Part shown: positions 1-7,558 of the stretch, in pieces
How the letters are laid out: each line of letters begins with the position of its first letter
How positions within the stretch are numbered: position 1 is the stretch's first letter
Assembly (NCBI RefSeq): GCF_030063415.1
Contig: NZ_JASITA010000003.1
Coordinates: 27,600 to 91,599 of the forward strand
Length of the DNA: 64,000 nucleotides
Direction: 5' to 3'
DNA from: Streptomyces sp. H27-C3
GTDB taxonomy: Bacteria; Actinomycetota; Actinomycetes; Streptomycetales; Streptomycetaceae
Notes under the pieces: generated by a model
Database searches by the model: none
What the model was told of the DNA's origin: nothing
The model's input: only the letters and a program-made list of their open reading frames with translations
Position numbers and translations under genes: made by a program

Positions 1-188
1 GGAACTGGGGCGGCCCGCCTAGGGGGTGTCGTGGGGGGGGGGGGCGGGCCCCCACCCCGCGCTTCCGGGGCATCGCCCGCCGGACGGGCGGTGGACCCGG
101 GGGGCGCGCTCAGGGGCTGTGCTCAGGGGATGTCCGGCGGATCCCCCTGGGCTCCGGTCTCTGAGCCACGCCCCTTCGCCCCCGGCCT
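1..188. other. Left-edge stretch with a possible gene end and a G-run hairpin
   Basis: No complete gene is visible here. A plus-strand frame open from the edge ends in TAG at 20-22 and could be the tail of an upstream gene, but six codons cannot prove it. A run of 12 G residues (33-44) lies inside a hairpin with arms GTGGGGG (31-37) and CCCCCAC (49-55), which could terminate that gene. The remaining bases hold only antisense shadow frames. Confidence 0.3.
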
Positions 189-617
189 CTACGCCTCGCC
201 GAGGTCCGAACTGACCCAGCGCTGCGGCCGCATGTGGATGACGACCTGATCGCCGTGCTCCTTCCACGCGAAGTCGACGTAACCCTCGACCTTCTGGGCG
301 GCCAGGTAGCGGCTGGACATCTCCACCAACTGCTCGCGCGTCGCGGGGACCGTCTCGGTGACGGGACCCTCGACGGAGACATACCGGACCGTGGGCTCGA
401 CGCGGTCGACCATCAGGCAGAACCGGCCCGACTCGGCGATCAGCCTGCCCTTGCGGGAATCGCGCCCCGTCATGATCCAGATGTCGCCGCCCGGTGCGTA
501 CTGGTACCAGATCGGCACGGTGAGGGGAGCGCGTCCGTCCTCTCCCGCGTCCACGGCCAGCGCCGCGATATGGGGCTCGGCCAGAAACTGCTCACGCTCT
601 TCACGGCTCAAAGCCAC
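189..617 (-). CDS. PPOX-fold (pyridoxamine 5'-phosphate oxidase-like) flavin or F420 protein
   Basis: A 142-residue protein of the split-barrel PPOX superfamily, whose members bind FMN, F420 or haem and act as small cytosolic oxidoreductases. It opens with the typical 'FLAEPHIAALA' strand, followed by 'PLTVPIWYQYAPGGDIWIMTG' spread over residues 32-53 and 'RFCLMVD...VRYVSVEGPV' further on. This is the usual pattern for the actinobacterial single-domain family, and the length of about 140 residues is normal. The gene stands alone, read toward the left edge, with 79 bases between its start and the end of the TetR gene read in the same direction. The cofactor and substrate cannot be told from sequence. 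Confidence 0.8.
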   Translation of the reverse strand: MALSREEREQFLAEPHIAALAVDAGEDGRAPLTVPIWYQYAPGGDIWIMTGRDSRKGRLIAESGRFCLMVDRVEPTVRYVSVEGPVTETVPATREQLVEMSSRYLAAQKVEGYVDFAWKEHGDQVVIHMRPQRWVSSDLGEA

Positions 618-696
618 GGGTGACTCCCTCGTGTTCCGTTCGTGTCTCTGTGTGGTGCCACCCCCACCGTAATCGCGGGGTCGGACACCCGCCGTC

Positions 697-1353
697 CTAC
701 TTGCGCGGCTCCGCCCGGAGCCCGGCCACGATCGCCCGCGCCCGCGCGGTGGGAACGCCTGCCGACAGCAGCGCGGTCGAGGCCGCGGCCCGGCCCGCGT
801 CGGCCGGGTCCAGTGCCCCCTCGTTCACCGCCTCCATCAGGCCGAAGAGCGTCTGCTCGTGCACGTAGGCGAGCGCGGCCGGGGGGAGCGGGGAGTCGAA
901 CACGCCCTGATCCACGCCGTGTTGGAGCAGTTCGACGCAGTCCATGCGGACCGGTGCGAGGCGTTGTTTGATGCCCGCCATCGTGACGCTGCGCTGGGCG
1001 AGTGCGACCAGCAGGCGGTAGCCGTCGGCGATCTGCCAGACCGCGAAAGTGGCGCGGGCCAGCGCCTGCGCGGGGTCGGTGACCCCCTGGCGGCCGACCC
1101 GGTGCGCGTCGGCGACGGCCGCCGCCGCGCTGTCCACGAGCGCCGCGATGAGCGTCTCGCGGCTCGGGAAGTGCCCGTACACCGTCCTGCGTACGACGCC
1201 GGCGGCGCGCGCGATCTGGTCCATGGAGGCGTCCGGATCGCGCAGCAGTTCCGCGAGCGCGACATCCAGGATGCGGCGGCGGTTGGCATCGGCCCTGCTG
1301 CCGCTCGGCGGCTTCTCGCCCTGCTCGGCGCGTACGCGGTTACCGGGGGTCAT
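697..1353 (-). CDS. TetR/AcrR family repressor, likely of the adjacent exporter
   Basis: A 218-residue transcription factor when read from the ATG at 1353 (MTPGNRVRAEQ). The frame also stays open to 1398, but that start would lie inside the operator array. The N-terminal TetR_N domain (about residues 20-75) carries the helix-turn-helix 'MDQIARAAGVVRRTVYGHF', and the all-helical ligand-binding C-terminus is of normal length. It is divergent from a DHA2 drug exporter, with three palindromic sites between the two genes. This is the standard layout of a self-regulated repressor that also controls a multidrug pump. The inducing ligand is unknown. Confidence 0.9.
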   Translation of the reverse strand: MTPGNRVRAEQGEKPPSGSRADANRRRILDVALAELLRDPDASMDQIARAAGVVRRTVYGHFPSRETLIAALVDSAAAAVADAHRVGRQGVTDPAQALARATFAVWQIADGYRLLVALAQRSVTMAGIKQRLAPVRMDCVELLQHGVDQGVFDSPLPPAALAYVHEQTLFGLMEAVNEGALDPADAGRAAASTALLSAGVPTARARAIVAGLRAEPRK

Positions 1354-1363
1354 GCCGTCCATT

Positions 1364-1426
1364 TTGCACATGGCCGTGCAGTCGCCTAAATTGCACACTG
1401 TTGTGTAATTGCACAGTCATGTGCAA
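1364..1426. promoter_or_regulatory. Three tandem TTGCACA-N4-TGTGCAA operators between tetR and the MFS gene
   Basis: Three 18-base palindromes of the same design occur: 1364-1381 (TTGCACA-TGGC-CGTGCAG, imperfect), 1391-1408 (TTGCACA-CTGT-TGTGTAA, nearly perfect) and 1409-1426 (TTGCACA-GTCA-TGTGCAA, perfect). The last two abut and the first starts 27 bases before the second. Their position between divergent genes fits binding of the TetR-family protein and control of both promoters. The repeats are seen directly; the binding protein is inferred. Confidence 0.8.
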
Positions 1427-1443
1427 GATCGTGGAAGGAAGGT

Positions 1444-3138
1444 GTGGTCGCCGTGCGTTTGATCGCGAACCAGCCGGTGGACGAGATGGATCAGCCGTAC
1501 CGGCGGCGCTGGTGGGCGCTGCTCGTCCTGTGTCTGAGTCTGCTGATCATCGTGATGGCGAACACGGCCCTGACGGTCGCCGCCCCCGACATGACCAAGG
1601 ACCTCGGGCTCAGCAGCTCCGACCTGCAGTGGGTCATCGACGGCTACACCGTTCCGTACGCCGCGCTGATGCTGCTGCTCGGCGCGATCGGCGACAAGTA
1701 CAGCCGGCGCGGAGCTCTTGTCCTCGGGCTTGTCGTCTTCGGCGGCGGAGCGGTCGCGGGGTCGCTGGTGGACAGCTCCACCGGTGTCATCGCGGCCCGC
1801 GCGGTCATGGGCGTCGGCGCCGCGATGATCATGCCTGCCACCCTCTCGCTGCTCGCCGCGACCTTCCCGCGCGCCGAACGCGCCAAGGCGATCGTGCTGT
1901 GGACGGCGACCGCCGGACTGGCCATCGCCGCGGGCCCGCTGGTCGCGGGCGCGCTCCTGGAGGACCACGGTTGGGCCTCGACCTTCCTGATCAACGTGCC
2001 GGTCGTGATCCTCGCGATCATCGGTACGTACGTCCTGGTGCCGCCCTCCAGGGCGGCGCGGCACGGCCGGATCGACTACGTCGGCGGACTGCTGTCCGTC
2101 GTCTGGGTCGCCGCCCTCGTCTACATGATCATCCAGGGCCCGCACTTCGGCTGGGGAGCTTCGGCCATCAGCGCCGCCGTGGTCGCCGCTGTCGGCCTGG
2201 TGCTGTTCGTCGGCTGGGAACTGCGCCACCCGCGGCCCGTCCTGAACGTGCGCCGCTTCCTCGACCGCGGCTTCGCCGGCTCCAACCTCGCCGTCGCCCT
2301 CTTCTTCCTCGCGGTCTTCGGCGCCTTCTACTACCTGACCCAGCACCTCCAGTTCGTGCTCGGCTACAACCCCTTCGAGACCGGCGTACGGATGTTGCCA
2401 CTGGCCGGCGCCGTCTTCGTCGGCTCCGCGCTGACCGGGTTCCTCACCCCGCGCCTCGGCATGAAGGTCACGGTCACCGCCGGCATGATCGGCGGCACGG
2501 TCGCCCTGGCCCTGCTCACCCGCATCGACGCGGGCTCGGCGTACGGGGACTTCGTCGCGCCCCTGGTCATCCTCGGCCTCGCCATCGGGCTGTCCCTGTC
2601 GCCCTGCACCGACGCCATCATGGGCGCCTTCCCCGAGTCCGAACTGGGCGTCGGAGGCGCGGTCAACGACACTTCCCTCGAACTCGGCGGCTCGCTCGGC
2701 ATCGCCATCCTCGGCTCGGTGCTCGCCGGTTCGTACTCCTCGCACCTCGCGGACGCCACGACCGGCACCAAGCTGCCCGGTGACGCGCTGAACACCGCCC
2801 AGGACTCGGTCGGCGCCGGTTACGCCGTCGCGCAAGGCATCGGGGAGCAGGCCAAGCAGCTCGCGGGACAGGCTGCGAAGGCCGGCACGCCCGAACAGGC
2901 GGCGCAGCTCAAGGGCCAGGCGGAACAACTCTCCCAGGGTGCGCACCAGATGGCCGACGCGGTCGGCGGAGCCTTCTCCGACGCGGTCGCCCATACCAGC
3001 CTGGTCGGCGCCGCGATCCTCGGCGTGGGCACGGTGCTGGTCGCGGTACTGCTGCCGCGCCGCGCCGAGCGGGCCGGTACGGATGTGGAGGAAGCGGCTC
3101 CGGAAGCGGAGTTGGTGGGTTCGGCCACTCCCCGCTGA
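1444..3138 (+). CDS. MFS drug-resistance transporter, DHA2 (14-TMS) family
   Basis: A 564-residue inner-membrane proton-driven exporter. Motif A is visible as 'GAIGDKYSRRG' (about residues 80-90) and motif C-like sequence as 'GLAIAAGPLVAGALLEDHGW' (about 157-176). Many hydrophobic segments fit 14 helices. An alanine/glutamine-rich segment (about residues 445-505) separates the last two helices, as in SmvA/QacA-like Streptomyces pumps. The GTG at 1444 follows a strong purine-rich RBS (GGAAGGAA, 1433-1440); a second in-frame GTG lies at 1453. Expression is probably repressed through the palindromes just upstream. The exported compound is unknown; related pumps carry dyes, quaternary amines or antibiotics. 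Confidence 0.92.
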   Translation: MVAVRLIANQPVDEMDQPYRRRWWALLVLCLSLLIIVMANTALTVAAPDMTKDLGLSSSDLQWVIDGYTVPYAALMLLLGAIGDKYSRRGALVLGLVVFGGGAVAGSLVDSSTGVIAARAVMGVGAAMIMPATLSLLAATFPRAERAKAIVLWTATAGLAIAAGPLVAGALLEDHGWASTFLINVPVVILAIIGTYVLVPPSRAARHGRIDYVGGLLSVVWVAALVYMIIQGPHFGWGASAISAAVVAAVGLVLFVGWELRHPRPVLNVRRFLDRGFAGSNLAVALFFLAVFGAFYYLTQHLQFVLGYNPFETGVRMLPLAGAVFVGSALTGFLTPRLGMKVTVTAGMIGGTVALALLTRIDAGSAYGDFVAPLVILGLAIGLSLSPCTDAIMGAFPESELGVGGAVNDTSLELGGSLGIAILGSVLAGSYSSHLADATTGTKLPGDALNTAQDSVGAGYAVAQGIGEQAKQLAGQAAKAGTPEQAAQLKGQAEQLSQGAHQMADAVGGAFSDAVAHTSLVGAAILGVGTVLVAVLLPRRAERAGTDVEEAAPEAELVGSATPR

Positions 3139-3179
3139 CCGGGGGGACACCCCCTCCCGACGACCGGGGGGCCACCCCT

Positions 3180-3209
3180 CGCCGACCGTGCGGGCCCGCA
3201 CGGTCGGCG
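3180..3209. terminator. 30-base perfect palindrome after the MFS gene
   Basis: The sequence reads the same on both strands, with arms CGCCGACCGTGCGGG and CCCGCACGGTCGGCG. It lies 42 bases after the exporter stop codon, so it would form a very stable hairpin and probably ends transcription. No T-run follows, as is common in high-GC actinobacteria. Confidence 0.6.
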
Positions 3210-3259
3210 GCGCGGGCCCGCACGCCCGGGTGTCAGTGCCGGGTGCCAGGATGATCTCC

Positions 3260-4609
3260 ATGAGCACACAGGGGACTCGGGGCACTCAGGGCAATCGGGG
3301 CACGTACGACCGCGGGGCCGAGCGGGAGTTGGACGCGGTGCTGGCCGATCCCGACGCGCTGCTGCACGCGGACCGGGACGACATCAGGGAGCGCCTGTCG
3401 TCGGACCTGCGGTACACGGGGCCGGCCGAGGACGGGCGGGCCGTTTTCCGGCAGGCCGAGGCGATATTCGGCACTGAGGACGTGTCGCGCGCGGAGTTCG
3501 CCTCCTGGCTGCACTTCGCCGCCGCCGTCCTCGACCGTACGGCTTACGCGGAGCGGATCGTGGCCGCGGAGCCCGACATGCCGTGGAGCACGGAGTGGAC
3601 CTGGTGGCGCCCGGTGGGCCACTACCGGGCGCACCCCAACCTGAGCGGCGACTGCGGCACCGACCAGCTGCTTTACCGGGGGCAGCCGTTGCTCCAGGTC
3701 GACGGGCAGTGGTGCGACGACCGGTGGTTCGACCTGAGGACCGGCGAGCCGGTCCCCGCGCCGCCCGAGGACGAGATCCGGGAGTACAGCCCAGGCCGCG
3801 ACGCCGAAGCCGTCCTGCCCGTCCTCTTCGACACGGACGCCGGCGCCCCGGCCCTGTCCGTGCCGCCCACCTGGGAGTACGCGGAACCGCTTGATGCCGA
3901 GGGGCGCTATCTCATCGAGGAGGCGCGTGGCATCGCCGTGCTGCGAATCAACAGCGAGGCGCTGGAGGGCTGGCCGACGGGCGGCGCGTCCTACGAGTCG
4001 GCCGAGGAGGGCGGCGTCGACCTCGACCCCTCGCCCGACCTGGACCCGCCGCTCACCGCCGCGCGGATGAACGACACATTCGAAGCGGACGGGGTGCTGC
4101 GCATCCCGGACCGGGATCTGCCCGAGGCCCTGGAACACCGGCCGACCCGTGTCTTCCTGACCGAGGTCGGGATACCCGTCTGGTGGGCGGGCGGCGTCAC
4201 CGCGTTCAGCGCGGCCCGGACCGTCGAACCGCTGGCTACGGACCCGGAGCTGATGGTCGTCGGGACCTTCGAGCTGCGCCCCGGCGAGGACGGCGTGGTC
4301 TGCGTGCACCACACCACCGGGGTCGTTCACCTCCAGCACTCCGGGGCGTACGGCGCCGAGGCGGGTCGGCCCGACCCGGTTTTCTACTTCGCGCGCGACG
4401 TCGAGACATTCACGCTGTTCCTGGAGAACATGCGTCGCTACATGGGCGCGAGTTGGGACCCGTACGAGGACGAGACGGGCGCGGAATTCGAGTACGAGGA
4501 CCGTATGGAGGACCTGGATCCACGGGCGTTCACCGCCGACGCGCCGTCCCGGGAAGTCTGGAAACACATCTTCGCCACGGTCACCGACTTGAGCGTCCAC
4601 GGCTACTGA
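3260..4609 (+). CDS. SUKH-like (SUKH-4 type) immunity-superfamily protein
   Basis: A 449-residue cytosolic protein without signal peptide or membrane segment. The second half carries a pattern I associate with the SUKH-4 family of Streptomyces: 'RVFLTEVGIPVWW' at about residues 295-307, then a beta-rich part ending in 'HLQHSGAYGAE' and 'FTLFLENMRRYM' near residues 390-397. SUKH proteins are best known as immunity proteins for polymorphic toxins. Streptomyces also carry many orphan copies of unknown role, and no toxin gene is adjacent here. The N-terminal 200 residues, rich in Trp and acidic residues, are not recognised. ATG 3260 was chosen because AGGA lies 8 bases upstream; ATG 3251 is also possible. 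Confidence 0.55.
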   Translation: MSTQGTRGTQGNRGTYDRGAERELDAVLADPDALLHADRDDIRERLSSDLRYTGPAEDGRAVFRQAEAIFGTEDVSRAEFASWLHFAAAVLDRTAYAERIVAAEPDMPWSTEWTWWRPVGHYRAHPNLSGDCGTDQLLYRGQPLLQVDGQWCDDRWFDLRTGEPVPAPPEDEIREYSPGRDAEAVLPVLFDTDAGAPALSVPPTWEYAEPLDAEGRYLIEEARGIAVLRINSEALEGWPTGGASYESAEEGGVDLDPSPDLDPPLTAARMNDTFEADGVLRIPDRDLPEALEHRPTRVFLTEVGIPVWWAGGVTAFSAARTVEPLATDPELMVVGTFELRPGEDGVVCVHHTTGVVHLQHSGAYGAEAGRPDPVFYFARDVETFTLFLENMRRYMGASWDPYEDETGAEFEYEDRMEDLDPRAFTADAPSREVWKHIFATVTDLSVHGY

Positions 4610-4640
4610 CGCGGATGAAGTAGTCCTGCGTTCACGGACG

Positions 4641-4886
4641 TTGAGGCTGGCCCTGACCCACTCGCTGGCGCTGCGGGACCCGACGGAATCGGCCGAGAGC
4701 CTGCGGACGGCACTGACCAGCCGGGTCAGGAGCGAGCAGGCCAAGGGGATGCTGGCCGCCCACTGGGACGTACACCCGGATGTCGCGTTCCAGCCCCTGC
4801 GCGCCTACGCGCGCTCCCGGCAGCGCAAGCTCTACGAGGTGGCCCATGACATTGTCGAGCGGCGACTGGATTTACCCCGGAATTAA
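4641..4886 (+). pseudogene. C-terminal fragment of a GAF-ANTAR type RNA-binding regulator
   Basis: The frame encodes 81 residues matching only the end of GAF-ANTAR proteins. A short helix 'LALTHSLALRD' normally links GAF to ANTAR. It is followed by an ANTAR domain with 'SRVRSEQAKGMLAAHW' and 'AFQPLRAYARSRQRKL'. ANTAR domains bind paired hairpins in nascent RNA and act as antiterminators. No GAF sensor precedes it, the only start is a TTG, and no RBS is visible. It is therefore most likely a truncated remnant, though a free-standing ANTAR peptide cannot be ruled out. Confidence 0.5.
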
Positions 4887-4905
4887 TGGACTCGCCACAT
4901 TGAAG

Positions 4906-4948
4906 TCAAGGGCAATCGCATTCATTCACCCTTACGGGTCGCCCTTGA
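4906..4948. terminator. Inverted repeat after the ANTAR fragment
   Basis: Arms TCAAGGGC (4906-4913) and GCCCTTGA (4941-4948) match perfectly, but the loop is 27 bases. It may be a weak terminator for the ANTAR fragment or an upstream site of the STAS gene. Confidence 0.3.
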
Positions 4949-5062
4949 GTGCGTAATCGATTCTGCTGACCGCGCGGGGACTAGCTTCGTGACGACCATC
5001 CCAGACCCTGGTGTGTCACTTCGAAAAGTGCAGAGTGGCGGAGAACCTGGGGGTGAGGGGTC

Positions 5063-5419
5063 GTGTCAGAGCCTGTTGTGCACGAGCTGATTCGTACGAG
5101 TGTGGTCGGAGGCAGCTTGGTCCTGGCGCTTGCCGGGGACTTGGATCTCCATGCGTCGCTCAGGGTCTCCCCACGGGTGAGCGAGGCCGTCCGGGCCGCC
5201 GGGGGGCCGGTGGTCATCGATCTGCGCGAGGTCACCTTCGTCGATTGCAGCGGCCTTGAGCTACTGCTCCAGATCCGCCGCGCGGTCCTCGCCCGGGGCG
5301 GCACCGTGCGGATCCTGTCGCCGCACCCCTCACTGCTGCGCATCCTGCGCTATCTGATCCTGGACGACCCCTTCGAGATCGTCGGGCAGATGAGCGGCGA
5401 GTTCAGCGACTGGCCTTGA
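5063..5419 (+). CDS. STAS-domain anti-sigma factor antagonist
   Basis: A 118-residue single-domain protein of the SpoIIAA/RsbV type. The conserved phosphoacceptor region 'FVDCSGLELLLQ' places the serine to be phosphorylated at about residue 63. Such proteins sit in partner-switching cascades: a HATPase anti-sigma kinase phosphorylates the serine, and the unphosphorylated form captures the anti-sigma factor and frees a sigma factor. The gene starts with GTG after a GGGGTGAGG purine run. A HATPase of the partner class is encoded about 37 kb away (41892-42536), but nothing shows they act together. The stop codon lies inside the operator of the next gene. Confidence 0.85.
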   Translation: MSEPVVHELIRTSVVGGSLVLALAGDLDLHASLRVSPRVSEAVRAAGGPVVIDLREVTFVDCSGLELLLQIRRAVLARGGTVRILSPHPSLLRILRYLILDDPFEIVGQMSGEFSDWP

Positions 5420-5433
5420 CCCCGACGTCAAGG
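5414..5433. promoter_or_regulatory. MerR-type dyad operator overlapping the STAS stop codon
   Basis: Perfect 7-base arms CCTTGAC and GTCAAGG are separated by 6 bases (CCCGAC). MerR-family activators bind such dyads between the -35 and -10 elements. TTGACC (5416-5421) would be a good -35 hexamer, but no clear -10 was found. The site lies 14 bases before the merR start and contains the STAS stop codon, so readthrough or leaderless transcription of merR is possible. Confidence 0.6.
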
Positions 5434-5447
5434 ATTACGGTCGAGGC

Positions 5448-5852
5448 ATGCGAATCGGCGAGCTTGCGGACCGGGCCGGGACAACCACCCGGACGTTGCG
5501 TTACTACGAGTCGCGCGGGCTGCTGCCCGCGCGGCGAGCGGTCAATGGCTACCGCACGTACGACGAGAACGACCTGCGGCTCCTCCAGCAGATCCGGACC
5601 CTTCAGGATTTCGGGTTCGAGCTGGAGGAGACCCGCCCGTTCGTGGACTGCCTGCGGGCCGGGCACCCGGCGGGCGACTCGTGCCCGGCCTCACTGGCGG
5701 TCTACCGGCGCAAGCTCACCGACCTGGACACGTTGATCGGCCAGTTGCAGGCCGTGCGCGCCCAGGTCGGCGACCAGCTCGCCCGGGCCGAGCTGGAGGC
5801 CGAGGCGCAGGAGCCGGGCGGCCCCGAGCCCCGGTGCGAACTCACGCACTGA
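5448..5852 (+). CDS. MerR family regulator upstream of thioredoxin
   Basis: A 134-residue regulator. The N-terminal winged helix is typical of MerR: 'MRIGELADRAGTTTRTLRYY' then 'ESRGLLPARRAVNGYRTYDE', followed by a dimerisation helix to about residue 110. Cysteines occur at 'VDCLRAG', 'DSCPASL' and near the C-terminus ('PRCELTH'). Their spacing does not match the SoxR iron-sulfur site, but they could sense metal, thiol or redox state. The thioredoxin gene starts 72 bases downstream on the same strand, so the pair probably forms a redox-responsive unit controlled from the upstream dyad. Confidence 0.88.
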   Translation: MRIGELADRAGTTTRTLRYYESRGLLPARRAVNGYRTYDENDLRLLQQIRTLQDFGFELEETRPFVDCLRAGHPAGDSCPASLAVYRRKLTDLDTLIGQLQAVRAQVGDQLARAELEAEAQEPGGPEPRCELTH

Positions 5853-5861
5853 CCGATTCGC

Positions 5862-5906
5862 GACCGACAGCACCGACAGCACCGACAGCACCGACAACAC
5901 CGACAA
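5862..5906. repeat. Five 9-base tandem units between merR and thioredoxin
   Basis: Units of (C/G)ACCGACA(G/A) run without interruption: three end in G and the last two in A, the first beginning GA instead of CA. They fill most of the merR-trx spacer, just upstream of the RBS AGGGGA (5911-5916). Such arrays can change copy number by slippage and so alter the spacing in front of trx. Confidence 0.85.
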
Positions 5907-5924
5907 CTACAGGGGAGTGCAGCG

Positions 5925-6275
5925 ATGGCGCATGCGATGGGTGTGGACGCGGTGACGGACGCGACCTTCGAGAACGACGTACTGAAGTCGGGCGGGCCCG
6001 TACTGGTGGAGTTCACGGCGGACTGGTGCGGCCCGTGCCGGCAGATCGCGCCGGTGCTGAGCGCGGTGGCCCGCGAACAGGCCGGCCACCTCAAGGTCGT
6101 CCAGCTGGATGTGGACGTCAACCCCGAGACGACGCTGCGCTACGGGGTGCTCTCGATGCCGACGCTCATGGTCTTCCGGGACGGTGAGCCGGTACGGCAG
6201 CTGGTCGGGGCCCGCCCCAAGCGCAAGCTCCTGGCGGAACTTGAGGACGTGGTCGCGCTCGCGGCGGCCGACTAA
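5925..6275 (+). CDS. trxA: Thioredoxin
   Basis: A 116-residue cytosolic thiol-disulfide oxidoreductase with the canonical active site 'WCGPC' (residues 34-38). The conserved cis-proline lies in 'VLSMPTLMVF'. Length and fold order match classic thioredoxins, and there is no signal peptide. It reduces protein disulfides with electrons from thioredoxin reductase, which is not in this window. The ATG at 5925 follows AGGGGA at suitable spacing. Control probably comes from the MerR regulator immediately upstream. Streptomyces carry several thioredoxins, so the symbol is generic. Confidence 0.92.
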   Translation: MAHAMGVDAVTDATFENDVLKSGGPVLVEFTADWCGPCRQIAPVLSAVAREQAGHLKVVQLDVDVNPETTLRYGVLSMPTLMVFRDGEPVRQLVGARPKRKLLAELEDVVALAAAD

Positions 6276-6312
6276 TGGGCTGTCCCGCGATGAATCGAGG
6301 GGCAGCCCATTA
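6273..6312. terminator. Hairpin containing the thioredoxin stop codon
   Basis: Arms TAATGGGCTGTCCC (6273-6286) and GGGGCAGCCCATTA (6299-6312) pair at 13 of 14 positions around a 12-base loop, and the trx TAA is the first arm base triplet. It is a plausible terminator. The arm GGGCTGTCCCG also equals the end motif of the palindromic element at 49637-49802 and of the IS edge near 7568, so it may derive from a mobile element. Confidence 0.6.
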
Positions 6313-6409
6313 CGCGATCTTGCGGGCGCGTCCCTCGTCCCGTTGACAAACCCGACGATCACCGTGTATTCGGAGGTGGCAGGCGGGACAGCAGCGGAGG
6401 GAGTACACG

Positions 6410-6853
6410 ATGGGTAAGGCCCTGATCATCTGCGCGTCGGTGTCGCACGGCAATACGCGCAGGGTCGCCGAGTTGATGGGGGAGTTGTTGGGGGCGCCGG
6501 TGGTGGAGCCGGAAGAGGTCGACAGTACGGAGGGTTACGACCTCATCGGCTTCGGCTCGGGGATCTTCTTGCAGAAGTTCCACCCGCGTCTGCGCGAGTT
6601 CGTCTCCTCGCTCCCGCGGCAGCAGGGGCGGGCGTTCGTGTTCGCAACGAGCGGTCTTCCCGCGCCTCGTTTCGGCCCGATGGTGCGACTGTTGGAGGGT
6701 AAGGGCTTCGAGGTGGAAGACACGTTCTCTTGCCGTGGCTTCGACACCTGGGCGCCGTTCAAGCTGGTCGGTGGGATCCGCAAGGGGCGGCCGGACAACA
6801 GAGATCTCGCGGCGGCGCGGTCGTTCGCAAAGGGGTTGAAGCACGCCGCTTAG
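6410..6853 (+). CDS. Flavodoxin-family protein
   Basis: A 147-residue protein with a flavodoxin fold. The FMN phosphate-binding loop is 'ICASVSHGNTRRVAE' near the N-terminus, and strands 'YDLIGFGSGIF' and 'GRAFVFATSG' follow, the latter carrying the isoalloxazine-contacting loop. Members shuttle electrons or act as NAD(P)H-quinone reductases. A good RBS (GGAGGGAG, 6396-6403) precedes the ATG. The gene lies between the thioredoxin and an IS remnant, flanked by motifs resembling IS ends (6279-6291 and 7568-7580), so it may have been caught inside an insertion event. Confidence 0.85.
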   Translation: MGKALIICASVSHGNTRRVAELMGELLGAPVVEPEEVDSTEGYDLIGFGSGIFLQKFHPRLREFVSSLPRQQGRAFVFATSGLPAPRFGPMVRLLEGKGFEVEDTFSCRGFDTWAPFKLVGGIRKGRPDNRDLAAARSFAKGLKHAA

Positions 6854-6904
6854 GGAGCGTGGGTCGGTCGCCGGTCGGCCCGTTACACGACGAGGGCCGC
6901 GCGG

Positions 6905-7527
6905 GTTCCGACGTGTTCGCCTACGCCGAAGCGGAGGACGTCACGTTGCGGATCGACGGGATGGAGACCCAGGTCCGCCGCCCGCAAGCGGGCAGGCCGG
7001 GCCGGCGGGCCTTCGTCTCCGGCAAGCGCAGGCAGAACACCATCAAGACGACCACGATCAGCGACCACCAGGGCCGCACTCTGTGGTCTGGGGCCGAGCG
7101 GCCCGGCCGCATGCACGACCAGACCGCCATGCGCACCGAGGGCATCGCCGAGCAGTTCCACCAGCACCCCGGCGTGAAAGCCGAGGTCGACGACGGATAC
7201 CGGGGCCTGGCGAACGAGTTTCACCGCCAGGTCTCGGCCCCGCCGAAGAAACCGAAGAGCGTTACGGACCCGGCCGACGGGCCACTCACCGAGTATTACG
7301 GCTGGCGCGAGCACAAACGCCGCCAGTCCTCCCGCCGGATCTGCGTCGAGCACGCCAACGCCGAAGTACGCCAGTGGCGCCCGCTCCAGCGATACACCGG
7401 CCGCCGCGAGACCTATGGCGAAACGCACCGGGCCATCGCCGCCCTCGTCTCCGACCGCGCCGCCCAGCGGCCCACCCTGCACAAGCCGGGCACCGACCTC
7501 GTGCCCGTCCGCGTGACCGCCTGCTGA
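6905..7527 (+). pseudogene. 5'-truncated DDE transposase (IS5-like, DDE_Tnp_4 type)
   Basis: About 207 codons encode the C-terminal catalytic part of a transposase. The first catalytic Asp region appears as 'LRIDGMETQVRRP', followed by 'SGKRRQNTIKTT' and 'GRMHDQTAMR'. A late acidic segment 'RICVEHANAEVRQW' probably carries the catalytic Glu. The usual N-terminal helix-turn-helix region of about 100 residues is missing. The frame begins within 60 bases of the flavodoxin stop, without a start or RBS. A motif resembling an IS end (ATCGCGGGACAGC, 7568-7580) lies 40 bases after the stop. The copy cannot transpose by itself. Confidence 0.8.
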
Positions 7528-7558
7528 ATCACCCAGCACCCCCCCAGCCCAGCACATC

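Noticed and set aside
33..44. Run of 12 G residues as a possible phase-variation tract
   Set aside because: It is not inside or directly upstream of a supported gene in this window, and homopolymer length here could be a sequencing artefact.
1401..2783. A 460-codon plus-strand frame overlapping the MFS gene
   Set aside because: The translation is Arg-rich and shifted relative to the transporter, which has full MFS motifs.
3260..4609. Toxin-immunity locus around the SUKH-like protein
   Set aside because: Neighbours are an MFS exporter and an ANTAR fragment; no toxin domain was found on either strand.
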